Assembly (NCBI GenBank): GCA_003500765.1
Contig: DNQL01000050.1
Location: 1 to 11,060 of the forward strand
Reading direction: 5' to 3'
Origin: Elusimicrobiota bacterium
Lineage (GTDB): Bacteria; Elusimicrobiota; Elusimicrobia; Elusimicrobiales; UBA9959
Length of the DNA stretch: 11,060 bases
Below are positions 1-7,651 of the stretch, piece after piece (position 1 is the first letter of the stretch; every line of letters starts with the position of its first letter). The notes under the pieces were generated by a model, which searched no databases, was not told where the DNA came from, and saw only the letters and a list, made by a program, of their open reading frames with translations. The translations under genes and the position numbers were made by a program.

Positions 1-26
1 CCAACACGTTTTTTCTATTAACTCAT

Positions 27-52
27 AAAAAAGCCCCTGACGGGGCTTTTTT
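27..52. terminator. Bidirectional intrinsic terminator
   Basis: An 11-bp perfect stem (27-37 pairs with 42-52) closes on a TGAC loop. It is GC-rich at the loop end and A/T-rich at the base, so it gives a U-run on either strand. It lies 20 bases past the stop of the first endonuclease and ends its minus-strand transcript. It could equally end a plus-strand gene entering from the left. Confidence 0.9.
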
Positions 53-71
53 ATTTTGCGACAGGCCTTTA

Positions 72-956
72 TCAGTAGGCCGCGAACACCTGGGCGCCTA
101 TCCGGTCGGCCAGCGAAGGGTCGTCGATATAGGGATTGCGGCTGCCTTGGAAAGCGGCTATAAGGTCGTTGCGGCGGCGTTCGGCGGCGTCCGGCGGGTC
201 CTGGCGGTTCCACTCCAGGAACATCGGGACGCGGCTGATCCAGAAATTGTTGTAGTCCATTCCCTGGCGGATATTCTTGTCGTGGTACGTCGTGACGAAG
301 TAGAGCATGGCGCGGGCCACGTTGCCCTTCACCGCGTCGGCCGGCTCGAAGCCCTCCCTGCCCAGCACCGAGCCGGCGGAGGTGCCGTAATAGGGGGAGG
401 CTACTTCGGCGAAGGGAAGGTTGCTGCGGCGGGAGTTGGGGGTCATGAAGGTCGGGGAAAGATGGTGGAGGTCCGACTTCATCGGGTAGGCCTCTTTGAA
501 GTAACCCTGCGGCCAGATATGTTCGGCGTTTATGAAGCTGTCCACCACGCCGTCCCCGTTCATGTCGCCGCGCTCGGGATAGCTGTTGCCGTTGTCGCTG
601 CTGCCGTTCACGCAGACCTGCGAGTAGAAGGTCACGATCCCCGGCCCGCCGTTGCAGCCGATATTGTCCACCGTGGAGTACATATAACCCTTGGCCTCGG
701 TATAGCCGATCACGGCTTTCTGCCACTGGGCGGGCTTGGCGGCCTGGTGCAGGTAGGCGAACAGGGCTTCGCCCCCGAGGTCGAGAGGGACGGAAGCGGC
801 GCCGGGCTCGACCGCGGCGGGGATCTCAAGATCGGATATCGAAACAGAGGCCGCGCCCTGAAGGGAGTCGAGGGCGGGGGAGAGTTGGGCCTTGAGCGGC
901 GAAACGAAGAGGGCGGCTATAACCGCCGAGTTTAAGAGCCTGATGACGATGTTCAA
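72..956 (-). CDS. Secreted endonuclease I family DNase (paralog 1)
   Basis: A predicted exported, non-specific DNA endonuclease of the endonuclease I family (EndA/Dns/Vvn type, His-Me finger fold), 294 aa. Residues 1-23 form a signal peptide with likely cleavage after LKA. A low-complexity linker follows, then the catalytic domain from about residue 75. The catalytic motif NAEHIWPQ (143-150) places metal-ligand Glu145 and general-base His146. DLHHLSP (162-168) and the RSN Asn179 match the second half of the fold. The C-terminal RNPYIDDP (273-280) is typical of the family. Cys101 and Cys115 could form a disulfide. A DxNxDGxxD loop (131-139) precedes the catalytic motif. The start is TTG: GGAGG at 961-965 lies 4 nt upstream and the signal peptide begins at once. 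No convincing promoter was found. It lies in tandem with its paralog at 1151-2008, with a terminator between them, so it is probably transcribed separately. The family call is strong; the physiological substrate is inferred. Confidence 0.93.
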   Translation of the reverse strand: MNIVIRLLNSAVIAALFVSPLKAQLSPALDSLQGAASVSISDLEIPAAVEPGAASVPLDLGGEALFAYLHQAAKPAQWQKAVIGYTEAKGYMYSTVDNIGCNGGPGIVTFYSQVCVNGSSDNGNSYPERGDMNGDGVVDSFINAEHIWPQGYFKEAYPMKSDLHHLSPTFMTPNSRRSNLPFAEVASPYYGTSAGSVLGREGFEPADAVKGNVARAMLYFVTTYHDKNIRQGMDYNNFWISRVPMFLEWNRQDPPDAAERRRNDLIAAFQGSRNPYIDDPSLADRIGAQVFAAY

Positions 957-965
957 ACTGCCTCC
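954..965 (-). promoter_or_regulatory. Shine-Dalgarno plus TTG start of endonuclease paralog 1
   Basis: On the minus strand GGAGG (965-961) is followed by CAGT and the TTG start (956-954). No ATG or GTG lies near. The same GGAGGCAG-(T/C)-(T/C)TGA arrangement recurs before the second paralog, which supports both non-ATG starts. Confidence 0.75.
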
Positions 966-974
966 GATAACCTG

Positions 975-1003
975 TTGACTTACATCAATTTGACTGCCGT
1001 CAA
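975..1003. repeat. TTGAC/GTCAA motif cluster upstream of endonuclease 1
   Basis: TTGAC occurs at 975-979 and 990-994, and the inverse GTCAA at 999-1003. The last two form a perfect 5-bp inverted repeat around TGCC. The cluster ends 19 bases upstream of the TTG start, in the 5' leader or promoter region. It could be an operator for a dimeric regulator, but no regulator is encoded nearby and the arms are short. Confidence 0.3.
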
Positions 1004-1022
1004 TACAAGTTTATGCCATCAT

Positions 1023-1072
1023 GCCTATTTCGCAAGGGCCAAAGGTCCTACGCGAAAAATAGGCCCTTTGGG
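1023..1072. other. Intergenic element with competing inverted repeats
   Basis: An imperfect inverted repeat pairs 1023-1033 with 1052-1064 (11 bp, with a two-base bulge in the A-run). Inside it, 1034-1040 is complementary to 1062-1068, and CCAAAGG at 1039-1045 is complementary to CCTTTGG at 1065-1071. These pairings exclude one another. The element lies between the terminator of endonuclease 2 and the start of endonuclease 1. It may be a structured leader or overlap the promoter of endonuclease 1: TTGCGA at 1035-1030 and TAAACT at 1013-1008, 16 bp apart on the minus strand, are a weak candidate. It matches no RNA family known to me. Confidence 0.4.
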
Positions 1073-1105
1073 CAATTTTTACGAAAAAAGGGGGACCAGG
1101 GGAAC

Positions 1106-1129
1106 AAAAAAAACCCGCCGCGGCGGGTT
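1106..1129 (-). terminator. Intrinsic terminator of endonuclease paralog 2
   Basis: An 18-bp perfect palindrome (1112-1129, centred on CGCG) is followed on the minus strand by a run of eight U (complement of A at 1106-1113). It begins 22 bases past the stop at 1151. It separates the second endonuclease transcript from the downstream first paralog. Confidence 0.88.
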
Positions 1130-1150
1130 ACAGGAGGGGAAAGGACCGTT

Positions 1151-2008
1151 TCAGTAGCGCGAGAAAGCGGCTTCTCCGACGCGTTCAGCGAGGGAAGGGT
1201 CGTCCACGTAAGGATTGCGGTTGCCCTGGTAGGTCTCTATGAGGTCGTTGCGGCGGCGTTCGGCGGCGTCCGGCGGGTCCTGGCGGTTCCAGCGCAGGAA
1301 CATGGATATCCGCTCGGTCCAGAATTCGCGGTAATCCATTCCGTCGTCGATGTTGCGGTCATGGTAGCGGGTGACGAAATAAAGCATGGCGCGGGCAACG
1401 TTGCCCTTCACCGCGTCGGCGGGCTCGAATTCCCCGTCGGTCGAAAGGATGGAGCCGGCGGAGGTGGCGTATACGGCGTCGCCGGCCATGCCGAACGGAT
1501 AACTGCCGCGCATGCCGTTGGGGGTGAGGAACGTGGGGGCGAGGTGGTGCAGATCGGCCTTCATCGGGTAGGCCGAATTGAAATATCCCTGGGGCCAGAT
1601 ATGTTCGGCGTTCATGCTGTTGTCGGAGTAACCGTCGCCGTTGAGGTCGCCGCGCTCCCCGTAATCGGCGCCGTACTCGCTGTTTCCGGCGACGCAGACC
1701 TGGGAGTAGAAAGCGACGACTCCCGGGCGCCCGCCGCAGCCGGTATTATCCGCTTTCGAGAACATGAATTTTTTGGCCTTCAGGTAGTCGTATCCGCCCA
1801 TGTTCTTAGGCATCTCGGTGGCGTCGTGAAGGGTTTCAAAAAGCTTTACGCCGGAAAGACCGGGATAAGAAGGGTAGTAGCGCGCTTCGGGAAAAGCGAC
1901 GTGCGGTGCCGGGGAGAAAAGCTGTTCGGAGGGGGAGGGGGACGCGGCTCCGGCCGGGAAGGCCGGTATCAGTAATAGGATCGTGGCGACCGCGGAAAAC
2001 CTTGTCAG
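1151..2008 (-). CDS. Secreted endonuclease I family protein (paralog 2), CTG start
   Basis: A second endonuclease I homolog, 285 aa if started at CTG (2008-2006). From the first in-frame ATG (1813) it would be only 220 aa and lack any export signal. The 65 codons upstream of that ATG stay open and encode a convincing signal peptide (MTRFSAVATILLLIPAFPAG, reading the CTG as Met) and linker. GGAGG at 2017-2013 lies 4 nt before the CTG, copying the layout of paralog 1. The catalytic motif NAEHIWPQ is intact (Glu135, His136). A DxNxDGxxD loop lies at 121-129, cysteines at 91 and 105, and RNPYVDDP at the C-terminus. The position equivalent to Asn179 of paralog 1, the Asn that binds metal in Vvn-type enzymes, is Ser169 (RGS instead of RSN). 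Activity may therefore be reduced or altered. The gene has its own TATAAT upstream and terminator downstream. The family call is firm; the exact start and activity are inferred. Confidence 0.88.
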   Translation of the reverse strand: MTRFSAVATILLLIPAFPAGAASPSPSEQLFSPAPHVAFPEARYYPSYPGLSGVKLFETLHDATEMPKNMGGYDYLKAKKFMFSKADNTGCGGRPGVVAFYSQVCVAGNSEYGADYGERGDLNGDGYSDNSMNAEHIWPQGYFNSAYPMKADLHHLAPTFLTPNGMRGSYPFGMAGDAVYATSAGSILSTDGEFEPADAVKGNVARAMLYFVTRYHDRNIDDGMDYREFWTERISMFLRWNRQDPPDAAERRRNDLIETYQGNRNPYVDDPSLAERVGEAAFSRY

Positions 2009-2017
2009 GCTGCCTCC
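2006..2017 (-). promoter_or_regulatory. Shine-Dalgarno plus CTG start of endonuclease paralog 2
   Basis: On the minus strand GGAGG (2017-2013), then CAGC, then CTG (2008-2006). Between an upstream in-frame stop and the ATG at 1813 there is no ATG, GTG or TTG that would give a signal peptide. CTG is a rare bacterial start. The parallel with the TTG start of the neighbour is the main support. Confidence 0.65.
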
Positions 2018-2042
2018 ACCGCTGATTCTTTTACGCGCCCTT

Positions 2043-2048
2043 ATTATA
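2043..2048 (-). promoter_or_regulatory. -10 box TATAAT for endonuclease paralog 2
   Basis: A perfect TATAAT on the minus strand (2048-2043) lies 15 bases past the stop of the MarC-family gene. Transcription would start near 2036, giving a leader of about 28 nt that contains the GGAGG site. No good -35 hexamer lies at the proper distance. This gene is thus leadered, unlike most promoter-proximal genes in the window. Confidence 0.65.
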
Positions 2049-2062
2049 CTAAATCAACCAAG

Positions 2063-2707
2063 TTATTGACCCGCGACAAGCCCGCGTATGCCTTCCCATA
2101 TGATCTGCACGCCTATCGCGAGAAGGATGAAGGCGGAGATCTTCGAGATGACCTGGGCCCCGGCGCGGCCCAGTTTGGGGAGTATGCTGTCGCAATAACG
2201 GTAGAAGATGAAGACCGCCAGCGCGGCCAGGGCTATGCCGGCGGCGTCGCCGGCGAATTTCAGCCAGGTGGAACCGGCCAGCAGCGACCCGGTCGGCACC
2301 AGCGTCAGCGTCACGGCTATGGAGCCCGGGCCGGCGGTGACGGGCATGGTCATGGGGAAGAAGGCGCGCGAGGTCATCCGCGACTGGAGTTCCTCCTGCT
2401 CTTCGCGGGAGAACTTGGGCTCGCTGTTGAGCATCTTCCACGCGGTATTGAAAAGGAGCAGTCCGCCGGCGACCCGTATCACGGGAATGGAGATGCCGAA
2501 GATCTTGAGCATCCAGCCGCCGCCTACCAGCACGGCAAGGAGGAAGAGGAAGGTGTAGCGGCCCACCAGGCCCGCGAGGCGGTGACGGTCCGGGGAGGGA
2601 AGCGAAGCTGTCATCTCCATGAAGATCGGGGCCATGGCCGGAGGATTCAGTATAGGAAAGAGGGCCAGGAAGGCCAGGGCGGCGGAATCGAAGAAGAAGT
2701 GGTGCAT
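2063..2707 (-). CDS. MarC family integral membrane protein
   Basis: A polytopic inner-membrane protein of the MarC (UPF0056) family, 214 aa, the usual family length. About six hydrophobic segments can be seen, roughly at residues 8-29, 48-68, 72-92, 115-137, 150-170 and 186-207. Family landmarks are the ILNPPAMAPIF stretch in the first segment (19-29) and FFPMTMPVTAGPGSIA (116-131) after the charged loop at 95-112. The biochemical function of the family is unsettled; an early link to multiple antibiotic resistance in E. coli was not upheld. The ATG at 2707 has no Shine-Dalgarno, but a GATAAT -10 box ends 6 nt upstream, so the mRNA is probably leaderless. It is divergent from the helicase operon. 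The family call is strong; the role is unknown. Confidence 0.92.
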   Translation of the reverse strand: MHHFFFDSAALAFLALFPILNPPAMAPIFMEMTASLPSPDRHRLAGLVGRYTFLFLLAVLVGGGWMLKIFGISIPVIRVAGGLLLFNTAWKMLNSEPKFSREEQEELQSRMTSRAFFPMTMPVTAGPGSIAVTLTLVPTGSLLAGSTWLKFAGDAAGIALAALAVFIFYRYCDSILPKLGRAGAQVISKISAFILLAIGVQIIWEGIRGLVAGQ

Positions 2708-2713
2708 AAGGAT

Positions 2714-2719
2714 ATTATC
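2714..2719 (-). promoter_or_regulatory. -10 box GATAAT, leaderless start of MarC-family gene
   Basis: GATAAT (minus 2719-2714) is preceded by TGG, giving an extended -10 (TGn). The last base lies 7 positions before 2707, so the predicted +1 is the A of the ATG itself. There is no recognisable -35 in the GC-rich stretch upstream and no ribosome-binding site. Confidence 0.6.
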
Positions 2720-2781
2720 CCAAAAACGCGGCCGGGGCCGCCACCGCGGACTTTCCCGTGGCTATTGCCGTCCATATATGG

Positions 2782-2787
2782 GATAAT
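2782..2787 (+). promoter_or_regulatory. -10 box GATAAT, leaderless start of helicase operon
   Basis: GATAAT (2782-2787), again preceded by TGG (extended -10), ends 5 bases before the ATG at 2793. A transcript would begin at or within a base of the start codon. No Shine-Dalgarno is possible in the 5-nt gap. The octamer GGGATAAT is shared with the divergent MarC-family promoter. There is no clear -35. Confidence 0.6.
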
Positions 2788-2792
2788 TGAGT

Positions 2793-4025
<1,233 letters not shown>

Positions 4026-4028
4026 CCG

Positions 4029-5447
4029 ATGGCAGCGCCGGCGGAGCCCGCCCGGATAACGTTCCACGGCGCGGCCGGTGAAGTCACCGGGTCACGCCAC
4101 CTGCTCGAGGCCGCGGGCGTCCGCCTGCTCTTTGACTGCGGCCTGTTCCAGGGGCGCCGCGCCGAAGCGGCGGCCAAGAACCGGAATTCTCCTTTCGAAC
4201 CCTCGTCGATCTCAGCGGTCTTCCTCTCGCACGCGCACATAGACCATTGCGGCCTGCTGCCGCGCCTGGCCGGAGACGGCTTCAGGGGCCCCGTCTACGC
4301 CACCCGCGAGACCGCCGACCTGGTCGCCATAATGCTGGCCGATTCGGCCCGCCTTCAGGAGATGGACGCCAAGTTCTTCAACAAGGTCCACGCGGCCGAC
4401 GGCGAGCGCATAGAGCCGCTCTACGGCGAGAAGGAGGCCGACCTGGCCCTCTCACTGCTGCGCCCCTGCGGCCCCGGCGAGATGTTAAGCCCGTCGGCCG
4501 GGCTGCACTCCCGCTTTCTCAACGCCGGCCATGTCCTCGGCTCGGCGATGATACAAACCGATTTCGAAACCCCGGCGGGATCCCGCAGGCTGCTCTACAC
4601 CGGCGACCTCGGCCGGAGGGAAGTCCCTCTCATGCGGCCGCCTGAGCCGCCCGCGGACGTGGACTACCTGGTCATTGAATCGACCTACGGCGGCCGCACG
4701 CACGAACCATCTTCCGAGATCGACGCCCGGCTCGGTCAGCTGCTGCACAAAGCGGCCGCCGAAAAGGGGAAGATAATCATACCCGCCTTCGCCCTGGAGC
4801 GCTCCCAGGAACTGATAGTCGCGCTCGACAGGCTGCGCAACGATCCCTCGATGCCCGAGATCCCCGTTTACGTCGACAGCCCGATGGCCATAAACATAAC
4901 CGAGGTGTTCAACAAACACCTTGAGGGATTCAGCTTCGACCGCGAATTCAAGGCCTACGCCCGCAAGGACGGGGACCCTTTCGGCTTCGATTTCATAAAG
5001 TACGCCAGGTCCAAGGAAGAATCCCAGGCCCTCAACAGCCGTCCCGGGCCGATGATAATCATTTCCGCGTCCGGCATGTGCGAAGGCGGAAGGATCCTCC
5101 ATCACCTGCGCAACAATATCGCGGATCCTTCGGCCACCGTCCTCATCGTAGGCTACCAGGCCGCCGGCACCCTCGGCCGCCGCCTTCAGGACGGCCAGAA
5201 GAAAGTCCGCATCTTCGGCCTGCAGCATGAGGTAGCGGCCGAGATAAAGACGATGCCTCATTTTTCCTCGCACGCCGACAGGGAAGACCTGCTCGCTTTC
5301 GTTAAAGGCCTGAACAGGAAGCCGAGGAAGATATTCCTTGTGCACGGCGAGGACTCGCAGCGCGACGCGCTGGCGGAAGCGCTCGGGACCGCGGGATTCG
5401 GCGGCATAGAGAAGCCGCGGCTCGGACAGTCCTTCGTTCTGGATTAA
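4029..5447 (+). CDS. MBL-fold/beta-CASP ribonuclease-like protein
   Basis: A metallo-beta-lactamase-fold RNA nuclease of the beta-CASP group (CPSF-73, TTHA0252 and RNase J relatives), 472 aa, cytoplasmic. It shows the zinc motifs SHAHIDH (67-73), NAGHVLG (165-171, His168) and TGDLG (191-195, Asp193). Beta-CASP motif A is ESTYG (217-221), followed by the beta-CASP insert (about 240-375) with PAFALERSQE (252-261) and SASGMCEGGR (346-355). The C-terminal RMMBL part has SSHADRED (413-420) and VHGE (438-441). All metal ligands appear intact. The ATG at 4029 follows GGAGGAG (4015-4021), which lies inside the helicase's last codons. Translational coupling with the helicase, 3 nt away, suggests the two act together in RNA turnover, as helicases do with decay nucleases elsewhere. 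The family call is strong; endo- versus exonuclease activity and substrate are not shown. Confidence 0.95.
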   Translation: MAAPAEPARITFHGAAGEVTGSRHLLEAAGVRLLFDCGLFQGRRAEAAAKNRNSPFEPSSISAVFLSHAHIDHCGLLPRLAGDGFRGPVYATRETADLVAIMLADSARLQEMDAKFFNKVHAADGERIEPLYGEKEADLALSLLRPCGPGEMLSPSAGLHSRFLNAGHVLGSAMIQTDFETPAGSRRLLYTGDLGRREVPLMRPPEPPADVDYLVIESTYGGRTHEPSSEIDARLGQLLHKAAAEKGKIIIPAFALERSQELIVALDRLRNDPSMPEIPVYVDSPMAINITEVFNKHLEGFSFDREFKAYARKDGDPFGFDFIKYARSKEESQALNSRPGPMIIISASGMCEGGRILHHLRNNIADPSATVLIVGYQAAGTLGRRLQDGQKKVRIFGLQHEVAAEIKTMPHFSSHADREDLLAFVKGLNRKPRKIFLVHGEDSQRDALAEALGTAGFGGIEKPRLGQSFVLD

Positions 5448-5461
5448 AAGAGGTGGAGCGG

Positions 5462-7072
5462 ATGAAACTCTCGCGCCTGTTCTCCAAAGGCGATTTTTCC
5501 GGCTTCTGGGCCCTGCTGGCCGACAACCTGGCCAATATCGTCATCATAGCCGGCGTCTGCAAGGGCGTATTCAAGATGCCCGACGAGGTGGTATTCGGCA
5601 GGATAGTCCCCGGGATAGGCGTGGCCCTGCTGGCCGGTACGGCCGCCTACGCCTGGATGGCGATGCGCCTGGCGGAACGCGAAGGCCGCGATGACGTGAC
5701 GGCCCTGCCCTACGGCATCTCGACCCCCATAATGTTCGTCTACCTCTTCGGCGTAATCGGCCCGGTCTACTTCAAGACGGGCGATCCCGTAGCGGCCTGG
5801 CAATGCGGCATCGCCGCGGCCTTCATCGGCGGCCTGCTGGAGATGGCGGGGGGATTCGTCGGGCCCTGGATAAAGCGCCATACTCCGCGCGCCGGAATGC
5901 TGGGGACGCTGGCGGGCATAGCCATAGTCTGGATCGCGACGATACCTTTCGCCGAGATAATGGAACACCCGCTGATAGGATTCATCTCTCTCTCTATAAT
6001 ACTCCTGGGGCTGGTGGCCGGCGTGCGGCTGCCTTTCGGCCTGCCCGCGGGCCTGGCGGCCATACTGGACGGCACGGCGGTAGCGCTGGCCACCGGCGCG
6101 TCAAAGATCTCCGCGGCGGGGATAGGCTTCCACCCGCCGCTGCTGCTGCCCGCCGACCTGATCTCGGGGCTGAAGCTTGTCATGAACAACCCGGCGATAA
6201 TAGCCGTGATACTCCCGATAGAGATCTATAATTTCATCGAGACGATGAACAATGTCGAATCGGCGGAGGCCGCCGGCGACAGGTACCCGGTGCGCCGGGC
6301 GCAGATACTCGACGGGCTGGGCACGATAATCGGCGGACTTTTCGGCTCTCCGTTCCCCACGACCGTGTATATCGGCCACCCCGCTTACAAGCGGCTCGGC
6401 TCGCGCAGCGGATACGCTCTGGCCGTCGGCGCGGTACTCTTCCTGGCGGCCGGCTCGGGGCTGGTGAATTTCCTCTACGGCCTTATCCCGGTGGCGGCCG
6501 TGGCTCCTATACTGGTGTTCATCGCGATGATCATAACCGCCCAGGCCTATATCTGTGTGAAGCCCTCTCACGCGCTGGCCGTCTCGATAGCGCTGGTGCC
6601 GCATATAGCCGACCTGGTCTATAAGCAGGTCAGCGGCGCGATAAGCGGCGTCGGCGGCTACGCGGCGGGACTGGCCGGGACCGGAGAGGCGGGAGGCTTT
6701 CTTTCTGGACTGGCGGCCGGAACCGTTCCGCAGGCGCTCAAGGAGCACCTGCTCTCTTCGGGCGGGCTCCACCTGCAGGGCCTGGCGGCGCTCAGCCAGG
6801 GAGCCATAATCTCGGGGCTGTTGTGGGGGGCGGTCTGCGCCTCGCTCATCGACTGCCGCTACGCCGCGGCGGCCTGGTTCTCGGCCGCGGCCGCCGCGCT
6901 GGCCGCTGGCGGCTTCATTCATTCAGCGGCGGCCGGGCTGAACCTCGCATCTCCCTTCTTCTGGTCCTACCTGCTGATGGCCGCTTTCTTCGTGGTCTGC
7001 GCCAGGCTGAGGCTGAAATGCCACCTGGACGACTTTTCGGAGATGATGCTGGGGAAGAGGAAGAACTGCTGA
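5462..7072 (+). CDS. AzgA-like NCS2 nucleobase permease
   Basis: A polytopic inner-membrane transporter, 536 aa, related to the NCS2/AzgA (AGZA) xanthine/uracil/purine permeases. It shows many hydrophobic segments, ALPYGISTP (81-89), the NVESAEAAGD stretch (264-273) with acidic residues expected in the substrate site, and GSPFPTTVYIGHP (295-307). Residues 337-536 give further membrane segments and a basic C-terminus. ATG 5462 is chosen because GAGGTG (5450-5455) lies 6 nt upstream; the in-frame GTG at 5453 lies within that ribosome site and lacks one of its own. It is the third gene of the helicase/beta-CASP operon, 14 nt after it, and ends at a strong terminator. Linkage of an RNA-degradation pair with a base permease hints at nucleobase recycling, which is inference. 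The specific substrate cannot be read from the sequence. Confidence 0.85.
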   Translation: MKLSRLFSKGDFSGFWALLADNLANIVIIAGVCKGVFKMPDEVVFGRIVPGIGVALLAGTAAYAWMAMRLAEREGRDDVTALPYGISTPIMFVYLFGVIGPVYFKTGDPVAAWQCGIAAAFIGGLLEMAGGFVGPWIKRHTPRAGMLGTLAGIAIVWIATIPFAEIMEHPLIGFISLSIILLGLVAGVRLPFGLPAGLAAILDGTAVALATGASKISAAGIGFHPPLLLPADLISGLKLVMNNPAIIAVILPIEIYNFIETMNNVESAEAAGDRYPVRRAQILDGLGTIIGGLFGSPFPTTVYIGHPAYKRLGSRSGYALAVGAVLFLAAGSGLVNFLYGLIPVAAVAPILVFIAMIITAQAYICVKPSHALAVSIALVPHIADLVYKQVSGAISGVGGYAAGLAGTGEAGGFLSGLAAGTVPQALKEHLLSSGGLHLQGLAALSQGAIISGLLWGAVCASLIDCRYAAAAWFSAAAAALAAGGFIHSAAAGLNLASPFFWSYLLMAAFFVVCARLRLKCHLDDFSEMMLGKRKNC

Positions 7073-7095
7073 CCACGGAGAGGCGCCCCGGACTG

Positions 7096-7122
7096 AAAAG
7101 GCCCGCCTAAGCGGGCCTTTTT
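7096..7122. terminator. Bidirectional terminator between convergent genes
   Basis: An 11-bp perfect stem (7096-7106 with 7111-7121) closes on a CTAA loop, with a T-run on the plus strand and A-run on the other flank. It serves both the permease operon (stop at 7072) and the small secreted protein gene on the minus strand (stop at 7145). Confidence 0.93.
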
Positions 7123-7144
7123 AATGCGGCAAAGCGTCGCGGAC

Positions 7145-7645
7145 TCAGTAAACGGCTTCCTGTTTCTGCAGTTTGGCCGTCAGGCCTTTGGCCTTGAGCA
7201 GGCGCAGGTAAGCCCTGTCCTTCCCGCCCAGTACGGTGATCATTATTTCCATGGTCTCGCTGCCCAGCAGCGGCTCGTTCCAGGCGAAAGGCCTGTCATA
7301 GAGAACGGCGCCTTTTTCGTCGCTCAGGACCAGCCGGCCTTTGAACGAGCGCAGCGTCCGGATGGAAAGGTTCTGGAAGTAGAGGTAAAGGTTCAGTCCG
7401 AACTTGTCGCCCTCCACTACATTGTGTTTGCGAAGGAACTGCACCGCCACGGGCACGGCGGGCTCCTTCTGTATGACGGGAGCGGCGGCCCGGCCGGCGG
7501 CCCCCGGCCTCTCCAGCGCCGTGACGCGCGTCTCAAGGCGCTGCACCCGCACCTCCACACCGCGCACCCTCTCCTCCGTCACTTCGGCAGCGGCGAGCGG
7601 AGAGAAAGACAGCCACATCAGGCCGGCTAAAATAAAAAACCTCAT
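7145..7645 (-). CDS. Small secreted protein with coiled coil, function unknown
   Basis: A 166-aa exported protein that I do not recognise. Residues 1-20 are a signal peptide (hydrophobic core, cleavage near LAAA-E). Residues 24-46 carry regularly spaced Val/Leu among Glu/Arg (VEVRVQRLETRVTALE), as in a short trimeric or dimeric coiled coil. An Ala/Pro linker follows to about 65. The C-terminal 66-155 looks like an all-beta domain, with NLYLYFQNLS and GRLVLSDEKGAVLYD resembling bacterial FxLYD-type or other Ig-like periplasmic domains; that similarity is by eye only. The ATG at 7645 has no ribosome site, and TATAAT ends 6 nt before it, so it is predicted leaderless. It lies 47 nt downstream of the PLD gene in the same direction but has its own good promoter. 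It ends at the shared terminator. Confidence 0.8.
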   Translation of the reverse strand: MRFFILAGLMWLSFSPLAAAEVTEERVRGVEVRVQRLETRVTALERPGAAGRAAAPVIQKEPAVPVAVQFLRKHNVVEGDKFGLNLYLYFQNLSIRTLRSFKGRLVLSDEKGAVLYDRPFAWNEPLLGSETMEIMITVLGGKDRAYLRLLKAKGLTAKLQKQEAVY

Positions 7646-7651
7646 AAGTGA

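Noticed and set aside
1811..1813. ATG 1813 as the start of endonuclease 2, implying a truncated pseudogene
   Set aside because: The same frame is open for 65 more codons and encodes a signal peptide behind a GGAGG site, so the gene looks intact with a CTG start.
1013..1975. A 320-codon plus-strand open frame opposite endonuclease 2, and a similar 262-codon one at 147-935 opposite endonuclease 1
   Set aside because: Both are antisense shadows of conserved genes in GC-rich DNA. Their translations resemble each other only because the sense genes are paralogs, they are low in complexity, and they have no ribosome site or domain.
2787..2789. TTG 2787 as helicase start
   Set aside because: It overlaps the last base of the -10 box and adds only two residues; ATG 2793 fits the promoter and the protein better.
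5453..5455. GTG 5453 as permease start
   Set aside because: It lies inside the GAGGTG ribosome site that is well spaced for ATG 5462, and has only a poor site of its own.
6101..6922. Long minus-strand frames opposite the permease, beta-CASP and helicase genes
   Set aside because: The sense-strand products have complete family motifs. The antisense frames are Arg/Gly-rich shadows without motifs or start signals.
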